A DNA stretch of 64,000 nt from Acidobacteria bacterium RIFCSPLOWO2_12_FULL_66_21 (GCA_001767455.1 MELC01000042.1:53266-117265), one strand, 5' to 3'. Counted from the stretch's first letter, positions 19,809 to 29,072 are shown. Numbers and translations are program-made. The notes: generated by a model from the letters alone, not told the origin.

Positions 19809-20032
19809 TAGACGTGGACGACACCACCACGAGGAAGCCCGCGGATCGACTTTCCGACATCGGACTGCTGTTCCACCGCCTCAATAACCAGCTCGGGATC
19901 ATCCTGGCGAACGCGGAGCTGCTCGAGACCAAGGCGGGCGACGAAATGAGCCGCGCGCGCGCGTCCCAGGTGGTCGCGAGCGTGCTCGACGCGATGGCGA
20001 CGGCTCGGGAAATTCGGACCCATTCCAAGTAG
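19805..20032 (+). CDS. Stand-alone histidine-kinase H-box-like small protein
   Basis: A 75-residue protein with the sequence IGLLFHRLNNQLGIILANAE at about 23-42. This matches the dimerisation/phospho-acceptor helix of HisKA kinases (HxxNNxLxxIxxNAELL), with His28 as candidate phospho-acceptor. No catalytic ATPase domain follows; the protein ends after one more helix. The GTG start overlaps the stop of the HTH gene, so the two are coupled. It could be a phosphotransfer or dimerisation partner for the nearby NtrC-type regulator or for another kinase. That is inference. Confidence 0.65.
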   Translation: MIDVDDTTTRKPADRLSDIGLLFHRLNNQLGIILANAELLETKAGDEMSRARASQVVASVLDAMATAREIRTHSK

Positions 20033-20363
20033 CCAGATCGTCATATTCGTGACATTACAGCGGCGGCATCAGTCATAAATTTGACGACTACCTGACCCAT
20101 CAAGGCGTGTAGCTTCCCGCAACTTCACACCGCAACACTCCGCTAACCTCCAGTAAGACAGAGACTTCCCGATTAGAACTCCAGCGCCGCAGATATTCGC
20201 TTTTTATTCGTTTTTCTCGTGGTACCCGCGTTGCGGAAGAGGTCTGCCCAAGCGGCCGCCTTCGCGCTTCGGCCGCCTTCGCACTTCGCGCTACGGCGGG
20301 CCTGGCTGGGAACGCGAGCATGAGCCACGAGCCACGGACAACGAGCAACGAGGAGATCACGAA
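20033..20363. other. Non-coding gap before the sigma factor gene, with GAGCCAC repeats at its end
   Basis: I see no gene here. The first 200 bp are relatively A+T-rich (for example TCATAAATTTGACG and TATTCGCTTTTTATTCG) and probably hold the sigma-factor promoter, though no clean -35/-10 pair can be assigned. At 20248-20300 is a CGCCTTCGCGCTTCGGCCG-type palindromic block, and at 20318-20349 a run in 7-nt steps (GAGCCAC GAGCCAC GGACAAC GAGCAAC GAGGAGA). The last part supplies AGGAGA before the start. Confidence 0.6.
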
Positions 20364-21248
20364 ATGCAGCGTCACCCACTCGCCGCCCGCAACCGCGACC
20401 GCATCGCCGCCGGGCTGCCGTTTGTCGAATCTCTCGCGCGCCGGGTCGCGGCCTCGATGCCGCACTCGATTGAGCTCGGCGATCTCGTCCAGGACGGCAT
20501 GATCGGGCTGATTGACGCGGCGTGCCGCTTCGACGAGGGGCGCGGCATCAAGTTCGAGACGTTTGCCGAGCGGCGCGTGCGCGGGGCGATGATTGACGCG
20601 CTGCGTCGCGATGCCTGGCCGCGGGGCGTCAGGCGTCAACGCCGCGAGCTGGAAACGGCGCGCGAGGAGCTGCGGCGGGAGCTGGGCGCCGAGCCGTCGC
20701 TCGCCGATCTGGCCGCGCGCGTCGGCTCCGACGAGGCCCGGCTCGGCCGCACGATTGTCCGGATCAACACGATCGAGTCCACGTCGCCGCTTTCGGCCGG
20801 AGAAAACGTCGACGGCGCCAACCTGCCGGCCGCGCTCGTGCCGTCGGAGCCGCAGGCGCCCGATCGCGCGTACGAGGAGCAGGAAGTCCGCGACCGGATG
20901 CGCGCGGCCATCGCCACGCTGCCGCCGCGCGAGCGGAAGGTCATCGGGCTCTACTATTACTCCGAAGCGACGATGAAGCAGATCGGGCAGGAGATTGGGG
21001 TCAACGAGTCGCGCGTCTCGCAGTTGCACGCGCGCGCCGTGCAGCGCCTGCGCAAGGCGCTCGGCGGTGAAGGCGGCGACCAGGTCATCAGCCCGGCCAT
21101 CGTCCAGTTCCAGCAGACCATCCGCCGCATGCGGATGGCGAAGTCAGACATGAAGCCCGGCGTGGTGCTGCAGTACCGATCGACGAAGACGTCGCCAAGG
21201 CGCCGCACACCAGCGCGCCACGAGCCGGCCATAGCCGCGGTGCGCTGA
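20364..21248 (+). CDS. RNA polymerase sigma factor, FliA/WhiG (sigma-28) type
   Basis: Alternative sigma factor, 294 residues. Region 2 (about 20-85) includes DLVQDGMIGLIDAACRFDEG and FETFAERRVRGAMIDALR, typical of FliA/SigD. Region 3 spans about 90-140. Region 4 (about 180-230) has LPPRERKVIGLYYYSEATMK and a VNESRVSQLHARAVQRLR helix-turn-helix. The C-terminal 50 residues are an extra basic tail. No flagellar or chemotaxis genes and no FlgM-type anti-sigma factor are in the window, so its regulon is open. AGGAGATCACGAA precedes the ATG. Confidence 0.9.
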   Translation: MQRHPLAARNRDRIAAGLPFVESLARRVAASMPHSIELGDLVQDGMIGLIDAACRFDEGRGIKFETFAERRVRGAMIDALRRDAWPRGVRRQRRELETAREELRRELGAEPSLADLAARVGSDEARLGRTIVRINTIESTSPLSAGENVDGANLPAALVPSEPQAPDRAYEEQEVRDRMRAAIATLPPRERKVIGLYYYSEATMKQIGQEIGVNESRVSQLHARAVQRLRKALGGEGGDQVISPAIVQFQQTIRRMRMAKSDMKPGVVLQYRSTKTSPRRRTPARHEPAIAAVR

Positions 21249-21289
21249 TCCCGGCGATTCAGACCCTTCCGATGGACGGACCCACGGTC

Positions 21290-21580
21290 TTACGCACGAA
21301 GGCCACAAAGGACACGAAGCACACGAAGACAGAAGGACGGCTTGAGACTGCCACTGTCTGACCGGTCGCGACCGCGCTACGCGCGGTGAGATGGTCTGGA
21401 ACCCACGCACACAAACACGGCAAGCTCGAATCGTGCTTGTGTGCGTGGGTTCCAGGCCATCTCGAATGCCGGCCACAGGCGCTCTGGGCCGGCCCGCGAC
21501 CGGTCAGTCTAGCGTGACAGGCCCAGTCTTCGTGCCCTTCGTGAACTTCGTGCTCTTCGTGAGATTGGACGTGGTACGTG
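21290..21580. repeat. Nested inverted repeat with 9-nt arms
   Basis: The outer arms repeat CACGAAGNN (21298-21335) and CTTCGTGNN (about 21528-21577) in 9-nt steps. Inside are TGACCGGTCGCG and CGCGACCGGTCA (21495-21506). Innermost is a strong stem: GGTCTGGAACCCACGCACAC within 21390-21418 against GTGTGCGTGGGTTCCAGGCC within 21433-21463. This gap of about 350 bp holds no gene. It separates the ends of two convergent genes, so it may work as a two-way terminator. Confidence 0.8.
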
Positions 21581-21597
21581 TAGATGGGCAGTGCGTG

Positions 21598-24500
21598 TTA
21601 CAGATCCCGCAAGGCGACGTTTGGATCGACGCGCGAGGCACGGCGCGCGGGCAGGTAGCACGCGGCGAGCGCGGCGAGAATCAGCGGAATCGGGACGAGC
21701 GCGTAGGCAACCGGATCGACGATCCGGATCGGCGACGGGACAACCGCGCGGATCCCCATTCGGACCACGACGCCAAGGAACAGCCCGAGGAGCAGCCCCT
21801 CAGCCACCGGCCTGAGCCCTTCCCGCATCACCATCTGGCGGATCTGACGGACGCTCGCCCCGAGCGCCATCCGCAGTCCGACCTCCCGTCTCCGCCGTGT
21901 GACCAGGTGCGACTGCACTCCATAGAGACCAATCATCGCCAGCACCATTGTCAACGCGCCCAGCGCCGCGGCCAGCGATCCTGCGACCCGAGCGGCGACA
22001 TATTCGCCGGCCAGCATCATCGGGGCCGCCCCCGCGGTGCCGGTCGCAAGGTCTGGATCTGTTTGCTGGAGCGCGTTCTGCAACACGCGCGCGGCAGCCG
22101 AGGGATCTCCACGCGTCCGCGCGACGAGCACGATGTTCGGCGTGTAGTTCTGCGCAAACGGCACATAAAACACGCCCTCACGCCGGCTCATGAGGCGCCC
22201 CGTGTCCGTGTCGCGCGCCACGCCGACGACCGTGTACCGCAGCGTCGGCTGGCGCCCCCACTCCTGCGCCAGGAACTCGCGATCGATGGCGGCCGTCGTG
22301 CCGAACAAGTGCCGCGACGCCTGCTCGCTCACGACAGCCACCTTGCGCGAGCCGGCGCCGTCCCGCTGGTCGAACGGCCGGCCCCTCACGATTGGCACGC
22401 CGAGCGCACGAAAGATGTCCGTGGTCGCCGACAGCAGTAGACCATCAAACTTGTTGGCATCGCCGCTGAACGGCTTGTCCACGGCTGCGATCGAGACGAA
22501 CGGCGTCATCGTCATGCCGAACGGCATTCCCGAGGAAGCCGCAACCGATTCGATGCCGTCGGTGCGGGCGGCCGCCGCGAGCGTCGAGTCGATCGCCCGC
22601 CGCGCCTGGGCTTCGTCCCAGCGTTGCAGGCGGAAATGCACGGTGGCAAGGCCGAGCCGTTCCAGGGCAATGCCCGGATCGTGCCGCGCCTCCGAGATGA
22701 CCACGCGCACGAGGATCGCCGCCACCAGGAAGAAGCAGGTCGAGATCGCGACCTGCCATCGCACCAGCGCGCGCTGGCGCCGTGATCGAGGCGCGCCGAC
22801 CGATGCCGCCGGTGACGTCAGGTCGGGGCTCACGGAGGATCGCGTCAACTGGAGCGCTGGCTCGAGGCCGAATACGGCCACGGAGAGGAGCAGCGCGCCC
22901 GCCGCGATCAGGAGCGCGGAGAGGTCGAGCTCGGGGGCTATGGGGAATGCGCCGCGCGGCGTTGGGAGTTCCGTTGTGCTCAGAACGAGGATCGCGCGCG
23001 TCACGCCATATGCGGTAAAACCACCGAGCCCCGCGATGATCCCGCTTTCGATCGTCAACTCGCGAACGATGCGCCACCTCGACGCGCCGAGCGCGCGCCG
23101 CACCGCCAACTCGTGCTGCCTCATCGTCCCTCGCGCGAGCATCAGGTTCGCCAGGTTCGTGCATGCGACCACGAGGACCAGCGCGACCAGGCCGATAATC
23201 AACAGGCCGAAACGCGTAGGGGGCGACCCGCTTTCTGTTGCGGCAAGCACGCGGCGGACGAACCACTGGCGTCCTGCCGCTGGCCGTAGAGGATCGCGCG
23301 GGAGCGGAGCGGCGGCGTCGAGGCCGCGGCCGATGGACGCGAGCTCCGCCGTCGCGCTCGACAACGATCGGTCCTGCCGCAGCCGCCCGATGACGGTGAG
23401 CCGCCTTGCCTCGCGCGCGGCGACCTCGGCTGATGTCCCGGGCGTGTCGCTGGCGCCGAGCGGCACCCACCCGCCCGTGTAAAGCGGCGGCGACAGTCCC
23501 ACGAACGACGCCGGAGCGATCCCGATGATCTCAAAGGGCCGGCTCCCGACCCGAACGATTCGACCGACGATGTCCGGATCGGCGGCGAACCGTGTACGCC
23601 AGAGCCAGTAGCCGAGGACGATCACGTGTCTCTGCAGCTGCTCGTCCTCCGGTTGAATCATTCTCCCGAGGAACGGACGCACGCCCAAAGTATCGAAGTA
23701 GCCGCCAGTCACCGCCTGGCCGTTCAGGATCTCGGTCGACGAGGGGGCGGCCAGTCCCTCGTTGAACGAGGTTGACGCCGCCATGGATCGGAACGTCTTC
23801 TGTTTCCCCGCTACCTGATCGAAGTCCGCGCGCGACATCACCATGCCGGTCTGCGCGCGCCCGTTGACGGGGATTGCGACCAGCACAACGTGCTCGGCAT
23901 CCGCGACGCCGATCGGCTTCCAGAGCAAACTCGCCAGGACGGAGTACACCGCCGTCGTCACACCGATGCCGATGCCGAGCGAGACGACGGCAAATATCAC
24001 GAACAATGGCGTGGCCGCGAGCCGTCTCACCGCAAACCTGATATCCCCCACAATCCCGTGGAAGATGCGCAGCTGGCCTGGACCTTCCTCGTAACGGCCA
24101 GACCAGTCGAGCGTCAGCGGCTGCGGCCGGGGAGTGAGAACGAATGGCGCCGAGTGTCGTTCCCGATCGTCGAGGGGCGGCCGCGTCAATTCACCCTGGG
24201 AGGCGGCGAAGCTCTCGCTCAGACTGAAGCCCTCGAACGGGGCAGCGGGATCGGTCTCCGCGAACAGGAGGCCATCCGTCGCGGCCAGAAGCCGCCGGCG
24301 CTTGCGAGCGAGGACGCCGGTGAGTCCCCCGATCGCAGCAACTGCGAGTGCGATCGGCACGGTGCCGGTTCCGAGGATCCCGAGCTCGAGGATTGCGACG
24401 CCGTACCCGAAGAACAGGAATCCCGCGAGTGCCCATGGCCATCGCGTCCGGAACGCATCGACGGTGGGGAACGACGTGCAGGTGAACGGGATCTTTCGAA

Positions 24501-25926
24501 AGTCCCGAAGAAGCAACTCCGCGAGCAGCACGCCCGCGAACACGCTGAACACCGCGTGGTGGAGGGCCGGAACGATCCCCCAGAACAGCGCCGTGAAGGC
24601 ACACGTCACGACGGCAATCGGCAGCACGGCGCCGACCACCATCGCGCGCCGCACCCCGTCGATCGCGGCGCTTCGATTCAGTGGCTCACACAGCCGGACC
24701 ACCCAGTTCGCCCGCGGCTCGATCGGCGCCGCGAACAACGCGCGCATTCCCGAGAGCACCAGGAAGAGCAGGACGAAGGGGGCGGAGCCAATCCCCGGCA
24801 TCTGCTTCGCGGCGTACCCGCGCATGATTTCCGGGGTGGCCGTGGACACAACCAACGTGATGCCGACCGCCACGTACAGGGCGAGGAGCAGTCGATGGTG
24901 ACGACTGCGAGCCAGGCTGCGCAGCGTGAAGGAGCAGACGGCGCGCTCGACCGGCGACCCGAGAAGCCATGCGGGGGCGTGCAAGGAGATCGAAAGCGCG
25001 CTCAGACGTACGCCACGCCGAGTCGCAAGCGGCGTCTCGAGCGCCTGGCGCGTGACCCGCCGGTAAGACGCGATGTACAGCAGGACCGTCGCGACACTCG
25101 AACCCGCGGTGACCGCTGCACCGAAGCGGGCGAGCGTCGCCGCCGCCGGGCCGCCGGTTCCGGCGAGCGTCTCGTACACCGCGAAGAACCACGCCGGCGG
25201 GAGCAGCCACGCAAGTAGTGACGGACTGGCCCCCGATAATCCCTCCGCACAGGCGTGGGCCGCGATCCAGGGCGCCATCAGCAGCGCCTGGAGCAGCAGA
25301 ACGGCAAGTGCCACCTGCAGCGCAAGCCCTGCGCGCGCGACGCTCCGTCTTCCAAGTGCAGCGACGAGCGCACAGTGCATCGCCAGCAGAGAGAAGAAAC
25401 CAAAGCCGCACGCCAGGATCACGGCCGCGCATTGCGCAGCGGCCCCACGCAGCATCCCGGGAGTCGCAGCGTAGGTGCCGGCCATGACGGACAACCCGAT
25501 GGATGGCACGATCGAGGTGCCCGCGACAAAGAGCGTAAAGAGGAGCGCCAGCGCGCCAAGCCGTGCGGTGACCTGCGTGGCGACGGCGACGGGTAACGGC
25601 GAAAGGACCCTCGCATCGCGGCGATCCGGGAGCACGCCGTCCCACGTCATCAGCGCCGTCAGTCCCATGACTGCAAGCGCGATCGTGATCAGTAACAGCC
25701 GATCGGAGGCAATCGCGGGCTGGAGCTGCGCGGGGGCCTCGAAAATCAACCGGCCGTATCGCGGCGCAAACAACAGGGGCACGGCGAGCCCTGGCGCGGA
25801 CAGCAGGACGATGGACCAGATGAGTCGCTGGACGTGCGGCAGGCCGGCCGGCATCACGTCGCTCTCGAGGAGACGGTAGAAGAACACGCGGCCCAGCAGT
25901 CGCGCTTGCCGCGACCGCTCGATCAT
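21598..25926 (-). CDS. Fusion permease: ABC-2-like membrane domain plus duplicated MacB/FtsX permease
   Basis: One uninterrupted gene of 1442 residues from the ATG at 25926. Residues 1 to about 620 hold a dozen or so hydrophobic segments and resemble an ABC-2-type exporter half (RLIWSIVLLSAPGLAVPLLF near the start). From about 622 a complete acidobacterial-type duplicated permease follows. It has GDIRFAVRRLAATPLFVIFA, a MacB periplasmic domain, an FtsX block (LANLMLARGTMRQHELAVRR, about 920-950), a second periplasmic domain, and a second FtsX block ending RRASRVDPNVALRDL. Its start overlaps the ATPase gene stop (ATGA). The substrate is unknown. Confidence 0.88.
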   Translation of the reverse strand: MIERSRQARLLGRVFFYRLLESDVMPAGLPHVQRLIWSIVLLSAPGLAVPLLFAPRYGRLIFEAPAQLQPAIASDRLLLITIALAVMGLTALMTWDGVLPDRRDARVLSPLPVAVATQVTARLGALALLFTLFVAGTSIVPSIGLSVMAGTYAATPGMLRGAAAQCAAVILACGFGFFSLLAMHCALVAALGRRSVARAGLALQVALAVLLLQALLMAPWIAAHACAEGLSGASPSLLAWLLPPAWFFAVYETLAGTGGPAAATLARFGAAVTAGSSVATVLLYIASYRRVTRQALETPLATRRGVRLSALSISLHAPAWLLGSPVERAVCSFTLRSLARSRHHRLLLALYVAVGITLVVSTATPEIMRGYAAKQMPGIGSAPFVLLFLVLSGMRALFAAPIEPRANWVVRLCEPLNRSAAIDGVRRAMVVGAVLPIAVVTCAFTALFWGIVPALHHAVFSVFAGVLLAELLLRDFRKIPFTCTSFPTVDAFRTRWPWALAGFLFFGYGVAILELGILGTGTVPIALAVAAIGGLTGVLARKRRRLLAATDGLLFAETDPAAPFEGFSLSESFAASQGELTRPPLDDRERHSAPFVLTPRPQPLTLDWSGRYEEGPGQLRIFHGIVGDIRFAVRRLAATPLFVIFAVVSLGIGIGVTTAVYSVLASLLWKPIGVADAEHVVLVAIPVNGRAQTGMVMSRADFDQVAGKQKTFRSMAASTSFNEGLAAPSSTEILNGQAVTGGYFDTLGVRPFLGRMIQPEDEQLQRHVIVLGYWLWRTRFAADPDIVGRIVRVGSRPFEIIGIAPASFVGLSPPLYTGGWVPLGASDTPGTSAEVAAREARRLTVIGRLRQDRSLSSATAELASIGRGLDAAAPLPRDPLRPAAGRQWFVRRVLAATESGSPPTRFGLLIIGLVALVLVVACTNLANLMLARGTMRQHELAVRRALGASRWRIVRELTIESGIIAGLGGFTAYGVTRAILVLSTTELPTPRGAFPIAPELDLSALLIAAGALLLSVAVFGLEPALQLTRSSVSPDLTSPAASVGAPRSRRQRALVRWQVAISTCFFLVAAILVRVVISEARHDPGIALERLGLATVHFRLQRWDEAQARRAIDSTLAAAARTDGIESVAASSGMPFGMTMTPFVSIAAVDKPFSGDANKFDGLLLSATTDIFRALGVPIVRGRPFDQRDGAGSRKVAVVSEQASRHLFGTTAAIDREFLAQEWGRQPTLRYTVVGVARDTDTGRLMSRREGVFYVPFAQNYTPNIVLVARTRGDPSAAARVLQNALQQTDPDLATGTAGAAPMMLAGEYVAARVAGSLAAALGALTMVLAMIGLYGVQSHLVTRRRREVGLRMALGASVRQIRQMVMREGLRPVAEGLLLGLFLGVVVRMGIRAVVPSPIRIVDPVAYALVPIPLILAALAACYLPARRASRVDPNVALRDL

Positions 25927-26687
25927 TGCTCCATCACCTTGACGAGGCCGTTCGCCACGCCATCCACGTCGGACGCCGCGACCACCTTGCGGAACACCTG
26001 TTCGAGCGACGACAACTGCAACACCTCGCGCAGACGCGAGACGGAGTCGTGCGCGACGACCCGCGATTCGTGCAGGATCAACACCTCGGTCGAGGCCTGC
26101 TCGACCATCTCGAGGACGTGGGAGCTGTAGACGATCATCTTGCCGCGCGCGGCGAGCGCCTGCACGAGGCTCCTCAGCACCAGCGTGGAGAGGACATCGA
26201 GGCCGGAGCACGGCTCGTCCATGACGATCAGGTCGGGATCGTGCAGGAGTGCCGCGGCAATCAGGACCTTCTGGCGCATGCCCTTCGAGTAGGCCGACAA
26301 CTGCTCGTGACGCGCGTCGGCGAGCCCGAAAATCTCGAGGAACTCCTGGATCTTCCGGGCGAGCCGCGCCGGCTCGAGCCCGCGCAGGCCGCCGACGAGC
26401 GACAGGTATTCCGGACCCGTCAGGTAGGTATAGAGGTGGGCTTCTTCCGGAACGTATCCGACCCGCGCCTTGAACTCGAGCGGGAAATCCCGGATGTCGC
26501 GGCCGTCGAAGAGGACGCGGCCTCCTGACGGCTCGAGCAGCCCGGTCAGCATCGACACGGTCGTCGACTTGCCCGACCCGTTCGGCCCCAGGAGGCCGAG
26601 GACCGTGCCGGGCCGCAGCGTGAAGCTGACGTCCCGCACGGCCGCGATCGCCGAGTAGTACTTCGTCAGCCCACGGGCTTCGAGCAT
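25923..26687 (-). CDS. ABC transporter ATPase (ABC-2/NatA-CcmA type)
   Basis: ATP-binding subunit, 254 residues from the ATG at 26687, which has GGGAGG about nine bases upstream. Walker A GPNGSGKS is at 34-41, the signature is in SAYSKGMRQKVLIA, Walker B is LIVMDEPCSGLD, and the switch histidine is in VYSSHVLEMVE. The sequence is of the ABC-2 drug/lipid exporter class, not the MacB/LolD class. It is coupled to the giant permease gene and follows the sensor kinase gene by 17 bp. The three form an apparent operon. Confidence 0.93.
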   Translation of the reverse strand: MLEARGLTKYYSAIAAVRDVSFTLRPGTVLGLLGPNGSGKSTTVSMLTGLLEPSGGRVLFDGRDIRDFPLEFKARVGYVPEEAHLYTYLTGPEYLSLVGGLRGLEPARLARKIQEFLEIFGLADARHEQLSAYSKGMRQKVLIAAALLHDPDLIVMDEPCSGLDVLSTLVLRSLVQALAARGKMIVYSSHVLEMVEQASTEVLILHESRVVAHDSVSRLREVLQLSSLEQVFRKVVAASDVDGVANGLVKVMEQ

Positions 26688-26704
26688 AGCCGAGCCTCCC
26701 GGGT

Positions 26705-28249
26705 TTAGCCGATCATCTCCTGCGCGACGCGGAGGAGATCCTTCAGGCGGAACGGCTTCGCCAGCCAGCGGCAGCCGGACTCCTCGAGGAACTGTTCCGC
26801 GTCGGTGCCGGCCACATCGCCCGTGACGAACAGCACGCGGTGCGCGATGGTCGGGTCGCGGGCTTCGAGCTGCCGGAAGAACGCCGTGCCGTCGAGGCGC
26901 GGCATCTTCAGATCGCACACGACGAGATCGTAGGTCCGCTCTTTCAATCGTTCGAGCGCCTCGAGGCCGTCGCTCGCGCGGTCCACTGAGAAGCCGGCGT
27001 CGCCCAGCGCTTCGGCGACGGCCGCGCCGAGCGCCACTTCGTCTTCCACGACGAGCACCGCCGCTCCGGCGCCGATATCCCTGTCGGCGAGCGTCCGTTC
27101 GGGCGCGCGCGGGAGCGGAGGCTTGAGCGGACCGGCGCCCACCGGCAACTCCACGAAGAACGACGCGCCGCGATCCGTCTCCGACTTGAGCGAGATCCGC
27201 CCGCCATGCTCCTGCACGATCGCGTACGCGACCGTCAGGCCGAGTCCCGTGCCCTTTCCGACCTCCTTCGTCGTGAAGAAGGGATCGAAGATCCGGGGCT
27301 GCACGTCCTCCGGCACGCCCGGCCCATCGTCGTTCACCTCGAGGACGACGGCGTCGCGGTCGGCGTCGTGCCAGGTGCGCACGATGAGCGTGCCCCGGCC
27401 GTGCGACGCAATCATCGCCTGCTCGGCGTTGATCATCAGGTTCAGCAGCACCTGCTGGCACTGGTGAGGATCGGCGAAGACGTGCGGCAGGCCGGTCGGG
27501 AGCGCCTCGAGCGTGGAGATGTTGTTCAGGCGCTGCTCGTAGGAGCGGAGGGCCAGGGTCTCGCGGACGATCTGATTCACATCGACCATCGCGCGCGTCG
27601 TGTGCCGCTTGCGGGCGAACGTCAGCAGGTTGCGCACGATCTTCGCGGCGCGCTCCGACTCGCTGAGGATGATGTCGAGGCCTCGCTTGGTCGGCTGGTC
27701 CACGGGCTGCGATGCGAGGCGCTCGGCCCATGTCAGGATGGTCGCGAGCGGATTGTTCAGCTCGTGAGCGACGCCGGAAATCGTCTGCCCCAGCGCGGCC
27801 AGCTTCTCCGCTTGCAGCAACTGGTGATACAGATCGCGCGCCTGGTCCTCGAGCCGTTTGCGCTCGCTGACGTCGCGCATCAGCGCCTCGACGCGCACAC
27901 CCTCCGTCGCGCGCTCGGCGTGCGCGGTCACCTCCACCCACATGGCCGTCCGGTCGGCACGCCGCAGCCGCAGCAGGTAATCGGTGACCGACCCGTCGCG
28001 CTCGAGCCGCTCCAGGAAGCCGTCGCGCGCCTGCCGATCGACGAACCGATCGAGCTCGAACGGGCGCACCTCCCCCGGCGGCGTCTCCGCCGCGAAGCCG
28101 AACATCAACCGCAGGTGGGGATTGGCGGACAGCGTCTCGGCCGAGTCGGCCGTCAGCATCCCGATGTACACGCCCTCGTGCACCGACTCGAACAACCGCG
28201 CGAACGCTTCGGGCGGAGCCGTGGAGGGGAGGAGTGGGGCGTCGGACAT
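26705..28249 (-). CDS. Hybrid sensor histidine kinase (PAS-HisKA-HATPase-REC)
   Basis: 514 residues from the ATG at 28249; a longer frame would run into the divergent SDR gene. Domains in order are PAS (about 15-135), HisKA with phospho-acceptor in ISGVAHELNNPLATILTWAE (about 155-215), HATPase with VNDDGPGVPEDVQPRIFDPF and GKGTGLGLTVAY (about 260-370), and a C-terminal receiver with DLVVCDLKMPRLDG. It has no membrane segment, so it is a cytosolic sensor. Leading the ABC transporter operon suggests that it senses or tunes export, but its output regulator is not evident. Confidence 0.93.
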   Translation of the reverse strand: MSDAPLLPSTAPPEAFARLFESVHEGVYIGMLTADSAETLSANPHLRLMFGFAAETPPGEVRPFELDRFVDRQARDGFLERLERDGSVTDYLLRLRRADRTAMWVEVTAHAERATEGVRVEALMRDVSERKRLEDQARDLYHQLLQAEKLAALGQTISGVAHELNNPLATILTWAERLASQPVDQPTKRGLDIILSESERAAKIVRNLLTFARKRHTTRAMVDVNQIVRETLALRSYEQRLNNISTLEALPTGLPHVFADPHQCQQVLLNLMINAEQAMIASHGRGTLIVRTWHDADRDAVVLEVNDDGPGVPEDVQPRIFDPFFTTKEVGKGTGLGLTVAYAIVQEHGGRISLKSETDRGASFFVELPVGAGPLKPPLPRAPERTLADRDIGAGAAVLVVEDEVALGAAVAEALGDAGFSVDRASDGLEALERLKERTYDLVVCDLKMPRLDGTAFFRQLEARDPTIAHRVLFVTGDVAGTDAEQFLEESGCRWLAKPFRLKDLLRVAQEMIG

Positions 28250-28280
28250 CGGTCGCGGGCGATTATAAGATAGTGGGACG

Positions 28281-29072
28281 ATGTTTACGCCGTCGCTGTT
28301 GAAGGATCGTGTCGCCCTCGTCACGGGCGGCGGCACGGGCATCGGCCTCGCCATCGCGAAGCGGCTCGGCGAGCTGGGCGCGTCGGTGGCGTTCGGCAGC
28401 CGCAACGCGGAGCACCTGGAGCAGGGCTCCGCGGATCTGCGCCACGCCGGGCTCGACCCGCTCGCCGTGCAGGTCGACGTCAGGAACCCCGAACAGGTCG
28501 ACGAGATGGTCCAGCGCGTCATCCGGCATTTCGGGCGGGTGGACATCCTCGTCAACAACGCGGCGGGCAATTTTATCTCCCGCGCGGAGGCGCTCTCGCC
28601 CAACGGCTGGGACGCCGTCATCGGCATCGTCCTCAACGGCAGCTTCTACTGTTCGCGTGCGGTCGGACGCCACATGATCGAGCGGGGCGCCGGCGGCTCG
28701 ATCGTGTCGATCCTCGCCAACTATGTGTGGACCGGGAGTCCGGGCACGATCCATTCCGCGGCGGCCAAGGCCGGCGTGATGTCGATGACACAGACGCTGG
28801 CCGTCGAGTGGGCGAAGCACAAGATCCGGGTGAACGCTGTGGCGCCTGGACCGATCGAATCGCCCGGGGCGGCGAGGCAACTGTGGAACTCTCCCGATGC
28901 GGTCGCGCGCATCACGCAGATGGTGCCGCTCAAGCGCTGGGGGCAGCCGTCTGAAGTGGCCGACGCCGTGGCGTTTCTCGTCTCCGAGCACGCGGGTTTC
29001 ATCACGGGGGAAATCCTCACCATCGACGGCGGCGCGTGGCTGGGCCGCGGCACGTTCGGGTTCGTCGAATAG
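28281..29072 (+). CDS. SDR oxidoreductase of the 2,4-dienoyl-CoA reductase type
   Basis: NAD(P)H-dependent reductase, 263 residues, Rossmann fold with VTGGGTGIGLAIAKRLGELG. The active site is not the usual YxxxK. Instead it has SAAAK (S-x-x-x-K) preceded by ILANYVWTGSPG, and AAGNFISRAEALSPNGWDAV. That is the layout of mitochondrial/peroxisomal 2,4-dienoyl-CoA reductases, where the tyrosine lies further upstream. It probably helps beta-oxidation of unsaturated fatty acids. It is divergent from the sensor kinase gene with a 31-bp gap, and the transporter gene follows directly. Confidence 0.85.
   Translation: MFTPSLLKDRVALVTGGGTGIGLAIAKRLGELGASVAFGSRNAEHLEQGSADLRHAGLDPLAVQVDVRNPEQVDEMVQRVIRHFGRVDILVNNAAGNFISRAEALSPNGWDAVIGIVLNGSFYCSRAVGRHMIERGAGGSIVSILANYVWTGSPGTIHSAAAKAGVMSMTQTLAVEWAKHKIRVNAVAPGPIESPGAARQLWNSPDAVARITQMVPLKRWGQPSEVADAVAFLVSEHAGFITGEILTIDGGAWLGRGTFGFVE

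Noticed and set aside
20364-21248. FliA-type sigma factor as a sign of a flagellar cluster
   Set aside because: No flagellar, chemotaxis or FlgM-like gene is in the window; sigma-28-type factors also have other roles.
23890-25218. A 442-codon plus-strand frame opposite the giant permease gene
   Set aside because: Low-complexity Arg/Glu/Gln composition and no start signals; the permease on the other strand has clear families throughout.
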